A DNA stretch of 64,000 nucleotides, taken from NCBI GenBank assembly GCA_902805475.1, contig CADCSX010000002.1:3968001-4032000 (forward strand), read 5' to 3'. Both the position numbers and the translations under genes were made by a program. The notes under the pieces were generated by a model. The model saw nothing but the letters and a program-made list of their open reading frames with translations, searched no databases and was not told the origin of the DNA. This DNA comes from Entonaema liquescens. Lineage: Eukaryota; Ascomycota; Sordariomycetes; Xylariales; Xylariaceae. This document shows positions 47,924 to 58,712 of this stretch, in pieces. How positions within the stretch are numbered: the stretch's first letter is position 1; every line of letters starts with the position of its first letter.

Positions 47924-49960
47924 TTAGTTTCCACCGGGTTTCCCGTATCTTCCCATTAGGGCATCAACTTCCCTTTGTAACGCATCAAGATCCGCCAATA
48001 TCTCCGCCCCTTGTTTTGTATCAACTACAGCCTCGCTGGCGGCTTGGGCGGAGGCTATAGGATCCTTCTGGGTGTCACCACTTGTGTTCCCCGTATTTTC
48101 TGCAAGTGCAGCTGGACTTTCCACGCTTGCGCGGCTACTACCACGTTGCCGAGGGGGAGGCGGAGGGGGTGGTGGCATTCCTCCATCTTTTTCTCTACTA
48201 ACTCGTCTGGTTGTGTTAGGCCCGTTGCCAAGATCTATACTCCTCACACTTGGCGGACGTCTAGTACTTGCTTGTCGCGTGGGCGGCGGAGGTGGTGGAG
48301 ATAGTTTGGGCAGGCCATCTTTGCTTGTGGTTATAGTCGCTAGACTACCTAGGGCCTCTATTTGCCCGCTTTTACTTACGGGCCCAAGGCCAGTTCCCGT
48401 CGCGCTGCGGTCGCTTTCGGTCAGCCCTGTAACAGAGTTCGTAGCAGAGGCCGGAGTAAAGTTCGCTTGACTTGAACTCTTGAACGAACTCCCTTGTCTG
48501 GCATGATTCGGCCGGCGAGGAGGCGGCGGAGCAGGTACGTTTGAGTTATTACCCAGATTAGTATTCGTGCGTAGACTGTCAGTTCGTGACCGGTTCGACT
48601 CTATAGATGACCTCGGCGGGGTGTCCTCGTCTGCATTTGTGGTGTTAATGGAAGGCGCTCTACTATCACTTCTTCCGTGCCGACGTGGCGGAGGGGCCGC
48701 GGGTCTGCGAGATTGCGTGGTGCCATTCGGTTCAGAATGAGCCTGAGAAGCTAGGGCGGGTGTTGGAGGGTCGGTATTTGTCTGCGGATCAGTGAAGGGT
48801 TCAGGGACCTTGCCTATAGCCTCGCGATCGAATGGGGAATCAACTGCCTCTTCCACGGAGGGACGGAAAGGTGTTAGCGGAAGTGGTTTATTCACATCGG
48901 TTGTTAAAAGCGGAGATTGTAACGGGGTGCCGGCCTGAGAGTTGGATTTACGTGAAGGGCCAGTAGAAGGTAGGGTGGTGACATTTATAGATACGGGAGG
49001 TGTTGAACTTCTAGTCGTATGGGATTCTATACCTTCTCCTAACTCGATCTTTATCAATTTTCCATGCCGCGAGCTGGGTGGCGGTGGTTTCTTCCTCGTT
49101 GAAGAGGGAGGAGCCGAAGGAAGAGGAGATGGGAGCAGGACGCTTCTCCTCTCTCCGGTGTCTTCTGCCCTTGGAATATCTTGTGAAATTCGAGAGGATC
49201 CTTTGGGACCTGTGTCGAAAATAGACTGACGTGATCTAGGACGTACGTCTGTGCCAGTCTCGACGCTATGTAAAGACGGGTGAACCCTCGTATCTCCTCC
49301 TAATTCAGGTGCTGACGCAGATGGGTGGTTTGGGAAGTTCGCATGCCCTGTTAATAATAATCTCTTAAACGAGTCAACGTCAAGAGCTCCCTTTGTTAGC
49401 GATTTCGTATTTTGGTCTTGTCCGGATTGTTCTAAATCCTCCAACGTTTTTGCGAAAGGATTCGCTGGAGGTCCCAGTCGACCAAGCTCAGAACCATCCT
49501 GGTCTCGAATAGCGAACGAGTCGGTGTCGAAGTCGAGGCTTGTGTGATCGCTATATTCTGGTAGATCGCTATGATCACTATTATATCCGTCGTCGTCGTC
49601 GTCGTCGTCGTCGTCATCGCTTACGGGAGGGAAATGGCTGCCGGATTCAGTATCCTCGGGTGATGATGGAGGCGGCGATTGAACTCGAACCCTCTTCACA
49701 ACCTTCTTCGGCTTAGGCTGAACGGGCGTCGTCTCTTTTCCTCCCCCATTATATGCCTCATCTTCAGGTGGGGTTGACTTAAAAGTCGCAAAGGACGTTG
49801 GTGGAATAGAATCAAAGGATCTGTCGAGGTTCGAAGCAGATGCCGAGGCGGGGCCGTCGGTAGAGGGGGAGGAAATGGAGGAAATGGAGGAAATGGAGGA
49901 AATGTCTAGCTTCCGACGAAAGGGGTTATTAGAGCTGAAGGATTGATCTCTCGAAGACAT
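47924..49960 (-). CDS. Disordered proline-rich protein, 678 aa
   Basis: A single exon starts MSSRDQSFSSNNPFRRKLDI. Nearly the whole protein is low complexity: a tandem SSI stretch (encoded by a 9-bp DNA repeat), a run of ten Asp (a CGT-phase microsatellite on the plus strand), and many polyproline blocks (SPPPPPPTRQ, MPPPPPPPPRQRG, PAPPPPRRPNHARQG), which look like SH3- or profilin-binding sites. Short conserved-looking islands are ANPFAKTLEDLEQ and DSFKRLLLTGHAN. The C-terminus (GAEILADLDALQREVDALMG) forms a short coiled coil. Proline-rich fungal proteins of this kind often belong to the cortical actin machinery, but this is inference. I cannot name an orthologue. Confidence 0.8.
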   Translation of the reverse strand: MSSRDQSFSSNNPFRRKLDISSISSISSISSPSTDGPASASASNLDRSFDSIPPTSFATFKSTPPEDEAYNGGGKETTPVQPKPKKVVKRVRVQSPPPSSPEDTESGSHFPPVSDDDDDDDDDDGYNSDHSDLPEYSDHTSLDFDTDSFAIRDQDGSELGRLGPPANPFAKTLEDLEQSGQDQNTKSLTKGALDVDSFKRLLLTGHANFPNHPSASAPELGGDTRVHPSLHSVETGTDVRPRSRQSIFDTGPKGSSRISQDIPRAEDTGERRSVLLPSPLPSAPPSSTRKKPPPPSSRHGKLIKIELGEGIESHTTRSSTPPVSINVTTLPSTGPSRKSNSQAGTPLQSPLLTTDVNKPLPLTPFRPSVEEAVDSPFDREAIGKVPEPFTDPQTNTDPPTPALASQAHSEPNGTTQSRRPAAPPPRRHGRSDSRAPSINTTNADEDTPPRSSIESNRSRTDSLRTNTNLGNNSNVPAPPPPRRPNHARQGSSFKSSSQANFTPASATNSVTGLTESDRSATGTGLGPVSKSGQIEALGSLATITTSKDGLPKLSPPPPPPTRQASTRRPPSVRSIDLGNGPNTTRRVSREKDGGMPPPPPPPPRQRGSSRASVESPAALAENTGNTSGDTQKDPIASAQAASEAVVDTKQGAEILADLDALQREVDALMGRYGKPGGN
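49588..49614. repeat. CGT trinucleotide microsatellite, 9 units, inside a coding region
   Basis: It encodes most of a ten-residue Asp run in the proline-rich protein. Unit length keeps the frame whatever the copy number. Confidence 0.95.
49868..49903. repeat. 9-bp tandem repeat, unit GGAGGAAAT, 4 copies, inside a coding region
   Basis: Four exact units near the start codon of the proline-rich gene encode the repeated Ser-Ser-Ile block. Confidence 0.95.
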
Positions 49961-51531
49961 GATGCGATCAAGGTAAAAGGCCTAAACAAAGCACAATTAA
50001 GAGCAGATTGTGCAGAGGTACGGGATAGAAGCTACATGTACGTTAGGCTGGCCATGATATGTGATAGTGGACGCGATACGTGAGTCGGGTCGACGTCGGT
50101 ATCGGCGCTTATAGTATGGTTATAGTGTGGTTATAGTGGTTTAGCGGTTTAGCGGTTTATATTGTGATTGTAGGATTGTAGATCCCCCTCTAGAAACTAC
50201 GACATACAGTAAAAAAAATAAAATAACCTAGGAATGATGTACTGTATTGATATGTATAGATGTATGTATGTATGTATGTATGTTGATAATTGATAATGTA
50301 AGGTGATAGCCTAGAACCTACTTCCATGCTAGGCAGAATGTGGGTAGAGAGTCTTCGGAAGTTTCGGTACCTCATGTGCTTATCGGATTGCGACACCGTT
50401 TAATTGATTGATAACGAGAGCGCGCTACGGCGGTGCGGCGCTACGGGGGGGCTTGAACCTCCCGTAGTGGAGAAAGATCGTAGTCCATCCCGCTATTGAA
50501 ATCTGTAAGTCATAAGTCACAAGTCTGAGTTTAAGGTGCGGGGAGTTTCTACTAATTTATGTACTAGTACTACTAAAAGTAAGGTATACTCCATTATTGG
50601 TAGGGCATTCCTACTCTTCGTCTTCACACCTAATTAGCTAGTTAGGTAATCTTCGATTTGTACTGTTGAATTATTAGGCGTAGCTTCATAATGTAGCGTA
50701 TCCCGTCTTACATTACATCGCCCTACACATGTGCAACCAAGTGAAATGAAATATATGCTTCAAGACTTACATGCGGCTGTCAAACATGAGTTTATCGACA
50801 CTGCCACGTTTATCTTGCTTATATCGATGACTAGAATTAAGCCTTACAATCGTTTTTTGACATTCTTGACAATGCCGTATTCACCTTGATGGCAGTCAGG
50901 ACTTTATATTTACCGGGGTATGGCTTAGCTAATTACGCCAACTAAATCATGAACACACCAGGAATAGCAGATCAATTATAAGAGTAGCTACCTAACTTAC
51001 ATACTACCTGCCAGGGGCACTATCAACACAAGTATGAGCCCCGCAATATTACTCCTTCGCTAGTTGTAAACAGACGAAGCGAACGCGTTGACCGGGATTA
51101 CCATTATTATACATTTCACAACCGCGACAAAAACACTTCAAGATAGGTCGGAAGCCGTGCAGTGGCCCTCGTTTTAATTGGTATAATTACAAATATACTC
51201 ATCATGTCGTCAGTTCCATACCCATCCTCTAACAGATGCCATGACTGGGGAATATGTGCGATCCAACCGAAACAACCATGATCCCGCTAGGGGGAAGGAC
51301 AATATGCACACGAGTCGCTGGCACCGCTGAAGGTATGTCGGACACATCTGCAACGCTTCGGGGCTATTATCGCCCTCCCTTCACCGAAATCCTTAGCCGA
51401 CCATTCCAAAAACACGCCTAATTCCATGGCGCGAAGACGCACACGTAACTTTGTACCCTATTCCCCGAACGCCATTAAACCGCCGGAACCCCAACATACA
51501 ATTCGAATGACATAAATCAAGACGCGAATGC
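49961..51531. other. Intergenic region (1.6 kb)
   Basis: Promoter side of the proline-rich gene. It holds GGTTATAGT and GGTTTAGC short repeats near 50110-50160, a TGTA tetranucleotide run at 50261-50283, and AT-rich sequence to about 51000. No gene seen. Confidence 0.55.
50261..50283. repeat. TGTA tetranucleotide microsatellite
   Basis: More than five exact units in intergenic DNA. Confidence 0.95.
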
Positions 51532-52623
51532 TTATGCTGCAGCTTCAGCCTTGGCCTCCTTCTTAGGCGCCTTCTCCTTCTTGGGAGCAGCAGCCTTTTT
51601 CGGCGCGGCCTTCTTAACAGCGGGCTTGGCCGTTGCGGTCTTCGCAACTCTGCCAGTCTTGGTCTTCGTTAAGGCAGCGGGCTTGTCCTCAGTAGCAGCA
51701 GGGGCCTAATACCATTAGATGACGCAGAAGTTTACAGGAACATGCGTAGACTTACATCCTTCTTGGTTGCCGCTTTCTTAGTGGCAGGGGCTTTCTTCGG
51801 GGCAGCAGCCTTCTTTGCTGCGGGCTTCTTCTCGGTGGCCTCCTTCTTGGGAGCAGCGGCCTTCTTTGGCGCGGCAGCCTTCTTGGTAGCGGTCTCCTTC
51901 TTAGGGGCAGCCTTCTTAGGAGCGTCTTTCTCAGTCTCCTTCTTTGTAGCCGGCTTAGCCGCGGCGGGCTTGGACTTCTTGGACAGCTTAGTACCGCCGG
52001 AAGGTCCTGTTGTAAATCAGTAATCAATCCAAGACTCGTTATTGAATAAAGTCGCGACCTACCCTTGGGTTGCTCGAAGATACCCTTATCAACACCAGCC
52101 TTTAGGGCCTTGTTGAACAAAGAGTCAAACATCTTGTCCGTGACGTTGATGGTGTTGTTTGCCTTGACATATTTCTTGAGTTGTTGGCGGCTATGATATA
52201 GTTAGCACGAATTGATCCAGGGTAGACGCGACAACTAAAATAGTGGGTATGAGGATAAGAGTGTGCGGGTTTCCTTACCTAGAACCGTTTCTCTCTTTGA
52301 GCTGAAGTTGAAAAAAAGACGCGTCAGCATGGTCACTCAATAAATCTAAATGCCGTGCACCAATGGCGTAGGGTTGAGTGGCATCGCTGGACGATGAACA
52401 CCTGGCATGCAGCTCAACCACTAACACCAAACAACACACGATGCGCCGGAAGCAAAGGAATAGGAATATGTACATGAACAATAGCATCGGTAATCATGTC
52501 CTGTAACATGTTAGTACTCAGGGTGGACTAGTAAAATGCCGGTTGAGTTGTCGTTGCACATACCTGGTAGGAAGCATGAGTGCTCTTGGGCTTGGGAGCT
52601 CCGTCTGCCTTCTTGGGACCCAT
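51532..52623 (-). CDS. Linker histone H1
   Basis: Six exons, 52623-52564, 52500-52474, 52301-52279, 52190-52063, 52006-51756 and 51705-51532, join in frame to 220 aa. Introns are 63, 172, 88, 56 and 50 bp; exons 2 and 3 are only 27 and 23 nt. The N-terminus is MGPKKADGAPKPKSTHASYQ. The winged-helix domain follows: DMITDAIVHLKERNGSSRQQ, LKKYVKANNTINVTDKMFDS and LFNKALKAGVDKGIFEQPKG. The long C-terminal tail is a Lys/Ala/Pro repeat (KKAAAPKKAAAPKKE) ending KAEAAA. It binds linker DNA at the nucleosome entry/exit site in the nucleus. The many-intron gene in a single copy is typical of filamentous fungi. A TATATAAG box is about 204 bp upstream of the start. Confidence 0.96.
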
Positions 52624-52826
52624 TTCGAATGAATGTGTTGGTTTTGATAACGCGTTGTGGAGAGGTGCAGGTAGTCAGTTGCAATGGTGGATTGGATTTG
52701 CGAATAACTTGAAAATGAGTAGATACGAGTGAGAATGTTTCTGCTGTACGGAAAGAATATAGTCGAGAGAAAACGGAAGGGAGGGAAGCATTCGGTCGGG
52801 ACGCGACAGCGAGAAAGGTGAGCTTG

Positions 52827-52834
52827 CTTATATA
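52827..52834 (-). promoter_or_regulatory. TATA-like box of the histone H1 gene
   Basis: TATATAAG on the minus strand, about 204 bases upstream of the start codon, in otherwise GC-richer sequence. Confidence 0.5.
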
Positions 52835-54843
52835 TTAAGCGGGGGTCGTGTACAATCAGTAAGTACGTTAGGTAGTCTGGTACAATCAGCTACGGCAGGA
52901 GAATTGGTGCCTCGTCCCTCCCCTCCATAAAAATGGATTCACTTTAAAATTCGCTGGGCACTAAAATAAAATACCTTAGGTACATGCCTAGTGTACATAC
53001 CTAAATAAACATAAAATGCCATTTGAACAAGACAAGGGCAGGTAAGAAAATGTAGGCGACACGCACCTTTCACCCATATATTTGGACCCGATCGCACTCT
53101 TTCCTTCCTTACGTACTTTAACATTTAAGGTTGCATTATCTCACTGAAACGTCTAAAACTCTTTCCCCATTGAGTTTAGAGCTGAATAACACGCAGCCCG
53201 ATGGGCGTCTTGCATAGCCTCCACCAGCCAGTCAAATAGCTTGGAAGGACTGATTCGATGTTGATTTGGACCTCTCACATGGCCCAGAATCTTTCCCCAG
53301 TTCAATAAAGCTGATCCGTGCTATCGAATTTTTTGATTGGTCGAAGCTCAAACAACAGCTCATTCACTAAGTACCCTATACCCTATTTTTGTATTTTTAT
53401 TTTTTCTTGTCACTTCTTAACTCACCTCGATCAAATCATGCGCCTACGAAACTCGAGCCCTCACACACCCAACTCTCCCACCGTCCCCCCTTCCCAGTCG
53501 TCTTTCTGTTCTCCCCTTCTCTCTCTTCTTCCCTCTTGCCTCCCACACTTTATTTTTCTAATCAGGCGATCTGTTGAGTCATTTGTTGATTTTCTATAGA
53601 GTAGTCCGATTTAGCCAGTGAAAAGAAAATGATATTAGTATAGTATCAAACTGTATCTTGGTCCATTCCTAGAACCCCCTCGTTTTGTTTTCGGCCGATT
53701 TGGTTTTTGATGTTATCGGTCGCATTCGAGATGGTGGCTTCACAACCCATGCATTGGCTTCCAAGCCTTATTTCAAGTGATTCTTCAGTTATTCAGCTAT
53801 CTTCAAGTTATAATTAACGCTCAATTGCTTTTCTTACAACTTGGGGAAAGCTGGTATGACTTAACTACGGTCTTTGATGCCAACCCACCTGCGTCTTCCC
53901 ACGGCATGAAGCTATCCGCATATCTTGCACCACCTCAACTATTCACCACATAACTCTCGTCTCCCGTTCATTTTTCTGCTCCTAACGTGTTTTGTGTGTT
54001 CTAATGTGATTTCTATCATATTCAAGCTTCTAACCCATTAATTTTGGCAGTCGAAACGCGTCTCGGGATATATTGGATGGATTTCATGTCGTGTTCCAAA
54101 TCGCAGTTTATCACGGCGCATATCACAACAGCAACACCCCAGAGTCCCTACACTATTTCTGTACTAATCTAGGTATTCCGTCTAACAAGGAGCAATATTC
54201 TCCATTTTGTCAACTTATCCGGAACAGAGTTGAGCAACTACGACTCAATTTCTTGGGACACATGTACACATTCGCAGCGCGTGTCATGACGAGCCACATT
54301 CCCACAGAAGCCTCGAGGCTGCAAGTTCAAACCACTCCTTGCATACTCTTTACGAATAGGTTTCTACGCCTGTTTCTATGCTCAACCTGGTTCATTGCGA
54401 ACCCGGTACACTAACGACTATTATCTCGATTTGTGCCTGATGGATTAAATGAAGGCGATTATTATGTGGGGTCGTGATTCGCGATTTCGATGTCCACGTC
54501 ACACATGATCTGCCAGCACTTCGGTTACCGAGCATGGCCACGACGTCCTGTCAACTTCACGGCTGACTTGCGAGCATTCCATCGCAGGAGCCTACCGTAT
54601 GAAGGAAGAGCTTTACTTGATGCAGCTTTCAAGTATCTTATGCTTGGGTCTATCTTTGGAACCAAAGTAACATAACTAGACAGTCCTATTAAGAGCATCA
54701 TAGCAATGGTTTCAACAGATTTCGGACATTACCCCGCGAATTTATCGACTCCTAGGAGGGACTTAGCATTAACAACGAAGACAAAATGATCTGACGCTTT
54801 TGGTATGAGTCCGATGGTTTTTGGATAAGTATCCGAATACAGT

Positions 54844-55038
54844 ATGCCAAATACTTTAAACGGCTACGGACTGGAAATGGTGCAACTCGATCTACTAGAC
54901 CAGACCCACGATACCTTCTGGCGCGTAGGCGTACCCGTCGCGATACGCGACGCGGATATAATACGCGCCGTGTCGATACAGCGCGAGTTTCGCGACTTGA
55001 GAATTGTCAACCTCGCAGCCGGTCATTGGCGTATCTAG
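54844..55038 (+). CDS. Doubtful small ORF, 64 aa
   Basis: ATG-started frame (MPNTLNGYGLEMVQLDLLDQ) with a locally CG-rich second half (VAIRDADIIRAVSIQREFRD) set in AT-rich DNA. No family recognised, no introns visible. It could be a short gene, an exon of a decayed gene, or chance. Confidence 0.25.
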   Translation: MPNTLNGYGLEMVQLDLLDQTHDTFWRVGVPVAIRDADIIRAVSIQREFRDLRIVNLAAGHWRI

Positions 55039-56199
55039 TTTATATTCTGCTTTGAGCCAGTCCGGATCCGAGTAGAGTGGTATATGTACTTCTCTTTATA
55101 AGGGAATGGATGGCTGGTAAAGAAGCTCTCTTGACGGCCAAGAATATAACAGGCAGCATTCCGGTAAACGGACAGTGCCCAACATCGGAAAGTCATATGA
55201 TACTCTCCAGTAACTTGAAATAGCAAGTATGAGACTACAATTGTGGTTGAACCCCCATTCGAAACTTTCAAGGCGGGAAACACCACAACTATACAGTACC
55301 GGGATAATATTGATACCGTTGCTACCGAGATATATTCATAAGCCCAAAAGTTCGCATTACGAATTAACTTTACTAGCAAGATATTACCAAGCCTTGAGAC
55401 TTTCTTACGGGACCCAAGTCTCGTAACGAGCCGAGCGGATAACCCACGGCAATTTCACAACCCCCTTTTCTAGGGCAAGTTAGGTAGGGGTGTTTTTATT
55501 GCAACAACTACCTGATACTCAGCTCAGTTGAGTTCTTGTATATTATCAATCCCTTCAAAGCAACGGTCTTGTTGGTCTAGATGATTGTCCCATTAAGTAC
55601 CATGAAGGTTCTGCTCTAGTGGTGGGCTTGTGCTAATTGCTAACGCAATTTAGCAAGGATTCGGTTATTGTCCAGATAGCATTCGGCAGAGTGCACATAC
55701 AAGGGACACTACAATTCTTACGTTCACCATTATTAGTTGCGGTTTAATTCTGTATATAGCAACTCCTTTTTATGTCATACATTTTTGGTCAAGTCTTTCG
55801 GGAGACATTCGTAGTTTCAGTGGTTTCCCAATAGCTATCCGAGGTCTTCGGGACTTAACAAGCGTTGCGATGCCCCACACAGAGTTCCAAAGGGGTTCGT
55901 TCTATTTCATATGATGTCATCATTGTTATTGATAATATTTTGGTCATTACCGACTTGAGGCATTTTGGTATTGTAATGGAACTGGAAGTTCCAAACCCCC
56001 GGTATTTTCTATATCCTGGCTCTTGGTAGAAACCGGCGAATTGGAAGCAATAGGACAAGATCGTCGACCCCGCCCTCGCCCTTTTGCTCCGCACATGTAA
56101 ATCAAGTGGTTTAGGAAGATTTCCTCAAGAACACTTCTAAAATGTAAAACGAACAGAGGATGACGGGCGGTGCTCTTTCTACATTGTTTATTATGCTAC

Positions 56200-57485
56200 A
56201 TGTTTAAGGACGATGAGGTTATGATGTCGCCGCTATCAGTAGATGGTAATACTTCGCCCGATCAGTCAGGCACCGCCACATCTTCATCAGATGAAAAGCG
56301 ACAACCGAGCCTCAACAGTGCTGACGTCTCGACGAGGAGTTCCCAAAGCGAGATACGGCAAGAAAAATGCCACCACCCCTTAGTTCTATACGATGAAATT
56401 CCAGGCTGGTACCAGGACAACCCATATATCCGACGTGGCTACCGACCCGTGTCTCACTCGGCGCGAGTCTGTTTTGGAAGTTGGCTATACCTACACAACG
56501 AGACGGTGAACATCTATACACACCTAGTGCCAGCAGTAGCACTGCTCATAAGTGGACTAGCCTATCTATTCTCGCGCCTGCAACATCGTAGTAGCGATGA
56601 TGCTGGGATTGTCGCAGTGCTGTTACTATCCGCAGCGGCGTGCCTCAGTCTCTCTGGCGCCTACCATACCCTAATGTGTCACTCACAAGAAGTCGAAGCT
56701 CTGTGGTTGCGTCTTGATTTCGTTGGTATCATTTTGCTCATCCTAGGATGCTTCGCTTCGGGTGTCTACGTTGGCTTCTGGTGCGAGACTTTGGAAAGGA
56801 AGATCTATTGGTCTATGGCAAGTAATAGCCCTTTTCAGCCTACTATTCCAATCAAGGTTCCCTAGGCCAATGGGAAACGAGCGGATAGCAGGCACCCGCT
56901 ATGGCTCAAACTTTTTACTTGGGATTTAACTGACAAGTTACCCCTGTACTGGTTTACAGATCGGGTCTCTTGCTGCAATATCTATCATCATCGTGTTAGC
57001 ACCTACGTTTCAGGGCCCGAGATGGCGCACTTTGCGTCTGCTAACCTTTGTTTGTACGGGGCTATCTGGGCTAGCTCCTATTATCCACGGGATCACCATG
57101 TTCGGCTTTGCACAGATGATGAAGCAGTCCGGTCTGCCTTACTACCTAGCTGAAGGGGGGTTGTTTCTCCTCGGAGCCATTGTATATGCAGTAAGTCAAT
57201 TATCAATACTCCTATGTCTGCTTGCTTATACTACTCTTTCGGGATATTTTCCTCTACTCCAGGTTTTTGTACGACGAGTAAAAGGGTTATCGAGATTACT
57301 AACAAGATGATGATGAATCATTATAGACAAGGTTTCCCGAAAGTGTTAGCCCAGGATTATTCGATATATACGGATCGTCACATCAGATCTTCCACGTTCT
57401 GGTTGTTATGGCTACTGCAGTCCATCTAGCCGGCGTTCTTGATGCCATTGACTACAACTACTACAATCGGCAATGTCCCAGATGA
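56200..57485 (+). CDS. AdipoR/hemolysin-III (IZH) family membrane protein
   Basis: Exons 56200-56817, 56960-57190 and 57327-57485 join to 335 aa. Intron 1 (142 bp) uses a GC-AG pair with an otherwise ideal donor, GCAAGT; intron 2 (136 bp) has GTAAGT and ATTATAG. A polar Ser-rich N-terminus of about 60 residues is followed by DEIPGWYQDNPYIRRGYRPV and SWLYLHNETVNIYTHLVPA, hallmark of the family. Zinc-site residues are in AYHTLMCHS and in the C-terminal GSSHQIFHVLVVMATAVH; RFPESVSPGLFDIYG is also typical. About seven membrane helices are expected. Yeast IZH relatives act in zinc and sterol/lipid homeostasis. The frame runs upstream to a GTG at 56170; ATGs at 56200, 56221 and 56224 are all possible starts. 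Confidence 0.92.
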
Positions 57486-58515
57486 AACCTACAGCCTTGC
57501 TTCCTTTACAGCAGGCGGCAGGCGTCGTCGTCATGGTGGTATAGCATCAGCTAACATAAGCCATTTTCCCTGTACTTAAGATCCGCCTTCTAAATCAAAA
57601 GAATCACCATAAGTGATAACTACAGTTAGTTAAATGATAAAACTTGCATTGGAATTGAAAGAAATATGAAACAAATTATAGCCTACTAATATGAACCTGG
57701 CCTAGTCGTGTGCATCGCCTACTACAGAAAAAGACGATGCCCATGACTGGCTTACTCCTTTTTATACCATATGTAATCAAGCAGGGAGCTAATGGTTTGA
57801 TCTCGTAGAACTAAGAAGTAAAATTGCTCCTTAGGTCCTTTCCCATAAAGTATATTGATCTAAGCTTCTAGGTTAGACCAACCTAAAGATCGTTCTCCCG
57901 GATGGCCCCATTAGTTGATATAATATTCCAAGACGACTGACAAATAAAAGCCATATGAAAATAGATTTTGTAGTGTAACATCAGCGTAGAGATAAATTTT
58001 CCCTTAATAAGTGTTGTTAGTGAGTCTAGAAGTTTTCTATCTAAATATTTACAACTCCGCGTGAAGCTCGTAGGTATCTATCTAGTACTACACAATCATC
58101 TAGTGGGGAATCGCAACTCAGAATCTAACAACTACTTTATCTCTTCACGTTCCATCTTAGATTCACTCCTCCAGGTCGGTGATAAGCTTTCATGCATCCG
58201 AAGAATTCGGAAATTTCGAGGGCAGGGTAAAGGAGACAGAAAGGAGCCAGAGTATTGAAACACAAGCTTGATTTGAGCTTCGCTACCTCCAAGTGGGAAT
58301 TTGAGCGGACCGGCTAAGAATATGATCACAGTGGATACATAAACCTAACGACGACCTTCACGTTGTATGAATCCAGAGTAGAGATCGATTCTAGGCTCAG
58401 TTCGAGATTAGGCCGTATGCTTGATTAAGTTTTGGGTGAATATTATTGTGTTGCGAAACTGCTTCGGTAGCCACCTAACAAATGAGCATACTTAATATTA
58501 CATAGACATACAAGT

Positions 58516-58559
58516 CCAACATAAGACATATGCAGATTATAACAATTCTCTTATGTTGG
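58516..58559. repeat. Perfect 11-bp inverted repeat, 22-bp spacer
   Basis: CCAACATAAGA at 58516-58526 is mirrored by TCTTATGTTGG at 58549-58559. Its right arm overlaps the left end of the candidate element at 58554-58712. Confidence 0.85.
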
Positions 58560-58712
58560 TAGAACAATTTACGTGTAAGGTAGGTATCTATATAGTCATT
58601 GTCAACCCTCACGTGGGGAGCGATTGCAAGACATTAGAAGAACAGGCATTAATATAACTTGTTAGAGTAGGATTATTAAGCTATTATTATTTACTATGTT
58701 GTTCTACCCACG
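58554..58712. mobile_element. Candidate 159-bp solo LTR or MITE-like remnant
   Basis: The left end TGTTGGTAGAACAA and the right end TTGTTCTACCCACG are inverted copies with 12 of 14 positions matching. TGTTGG is a common start of Copia LTRs. No target-site duplication is evident and there is no coding capacity, so the call is tentative. Confidence 0.35.

Larger units (their letters stand above)
52624..56199. other. Intergenic region (3.6 kb) with doubtful small ORFs
   Basis: H1 promoter at the left. Pyrimidine-rich sequence at 53370-53560. Three plus-strand frames (54073-54414, 54490-54675, 54844-55038) show no known domain. The last starts with ATG and is clearly richer in CG than its surroundings, but cannot be supported as a gene on sequence alone. 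Confidence 0.45.

Noticed and set aside
48011..48470. Gly/Arg-rich ORFs on the plus strand
   Set aside because: Reverse of polyproline codons of the proline-rich gene on the minus strand.
50430..50490. tRNA-like T-arm on the minus strand (GGTTCAAGC context)
   Set aside because: The T-stem has a mismatch and no D-arm, anticodon arm or matching acceptor stem can be built around it.
56170..56199. Earlier start for the AdipoR-like protein
   Set aside because: The codon at 56170 is GTG; nuclear fungal genes normally start at ATG, available at 56200.
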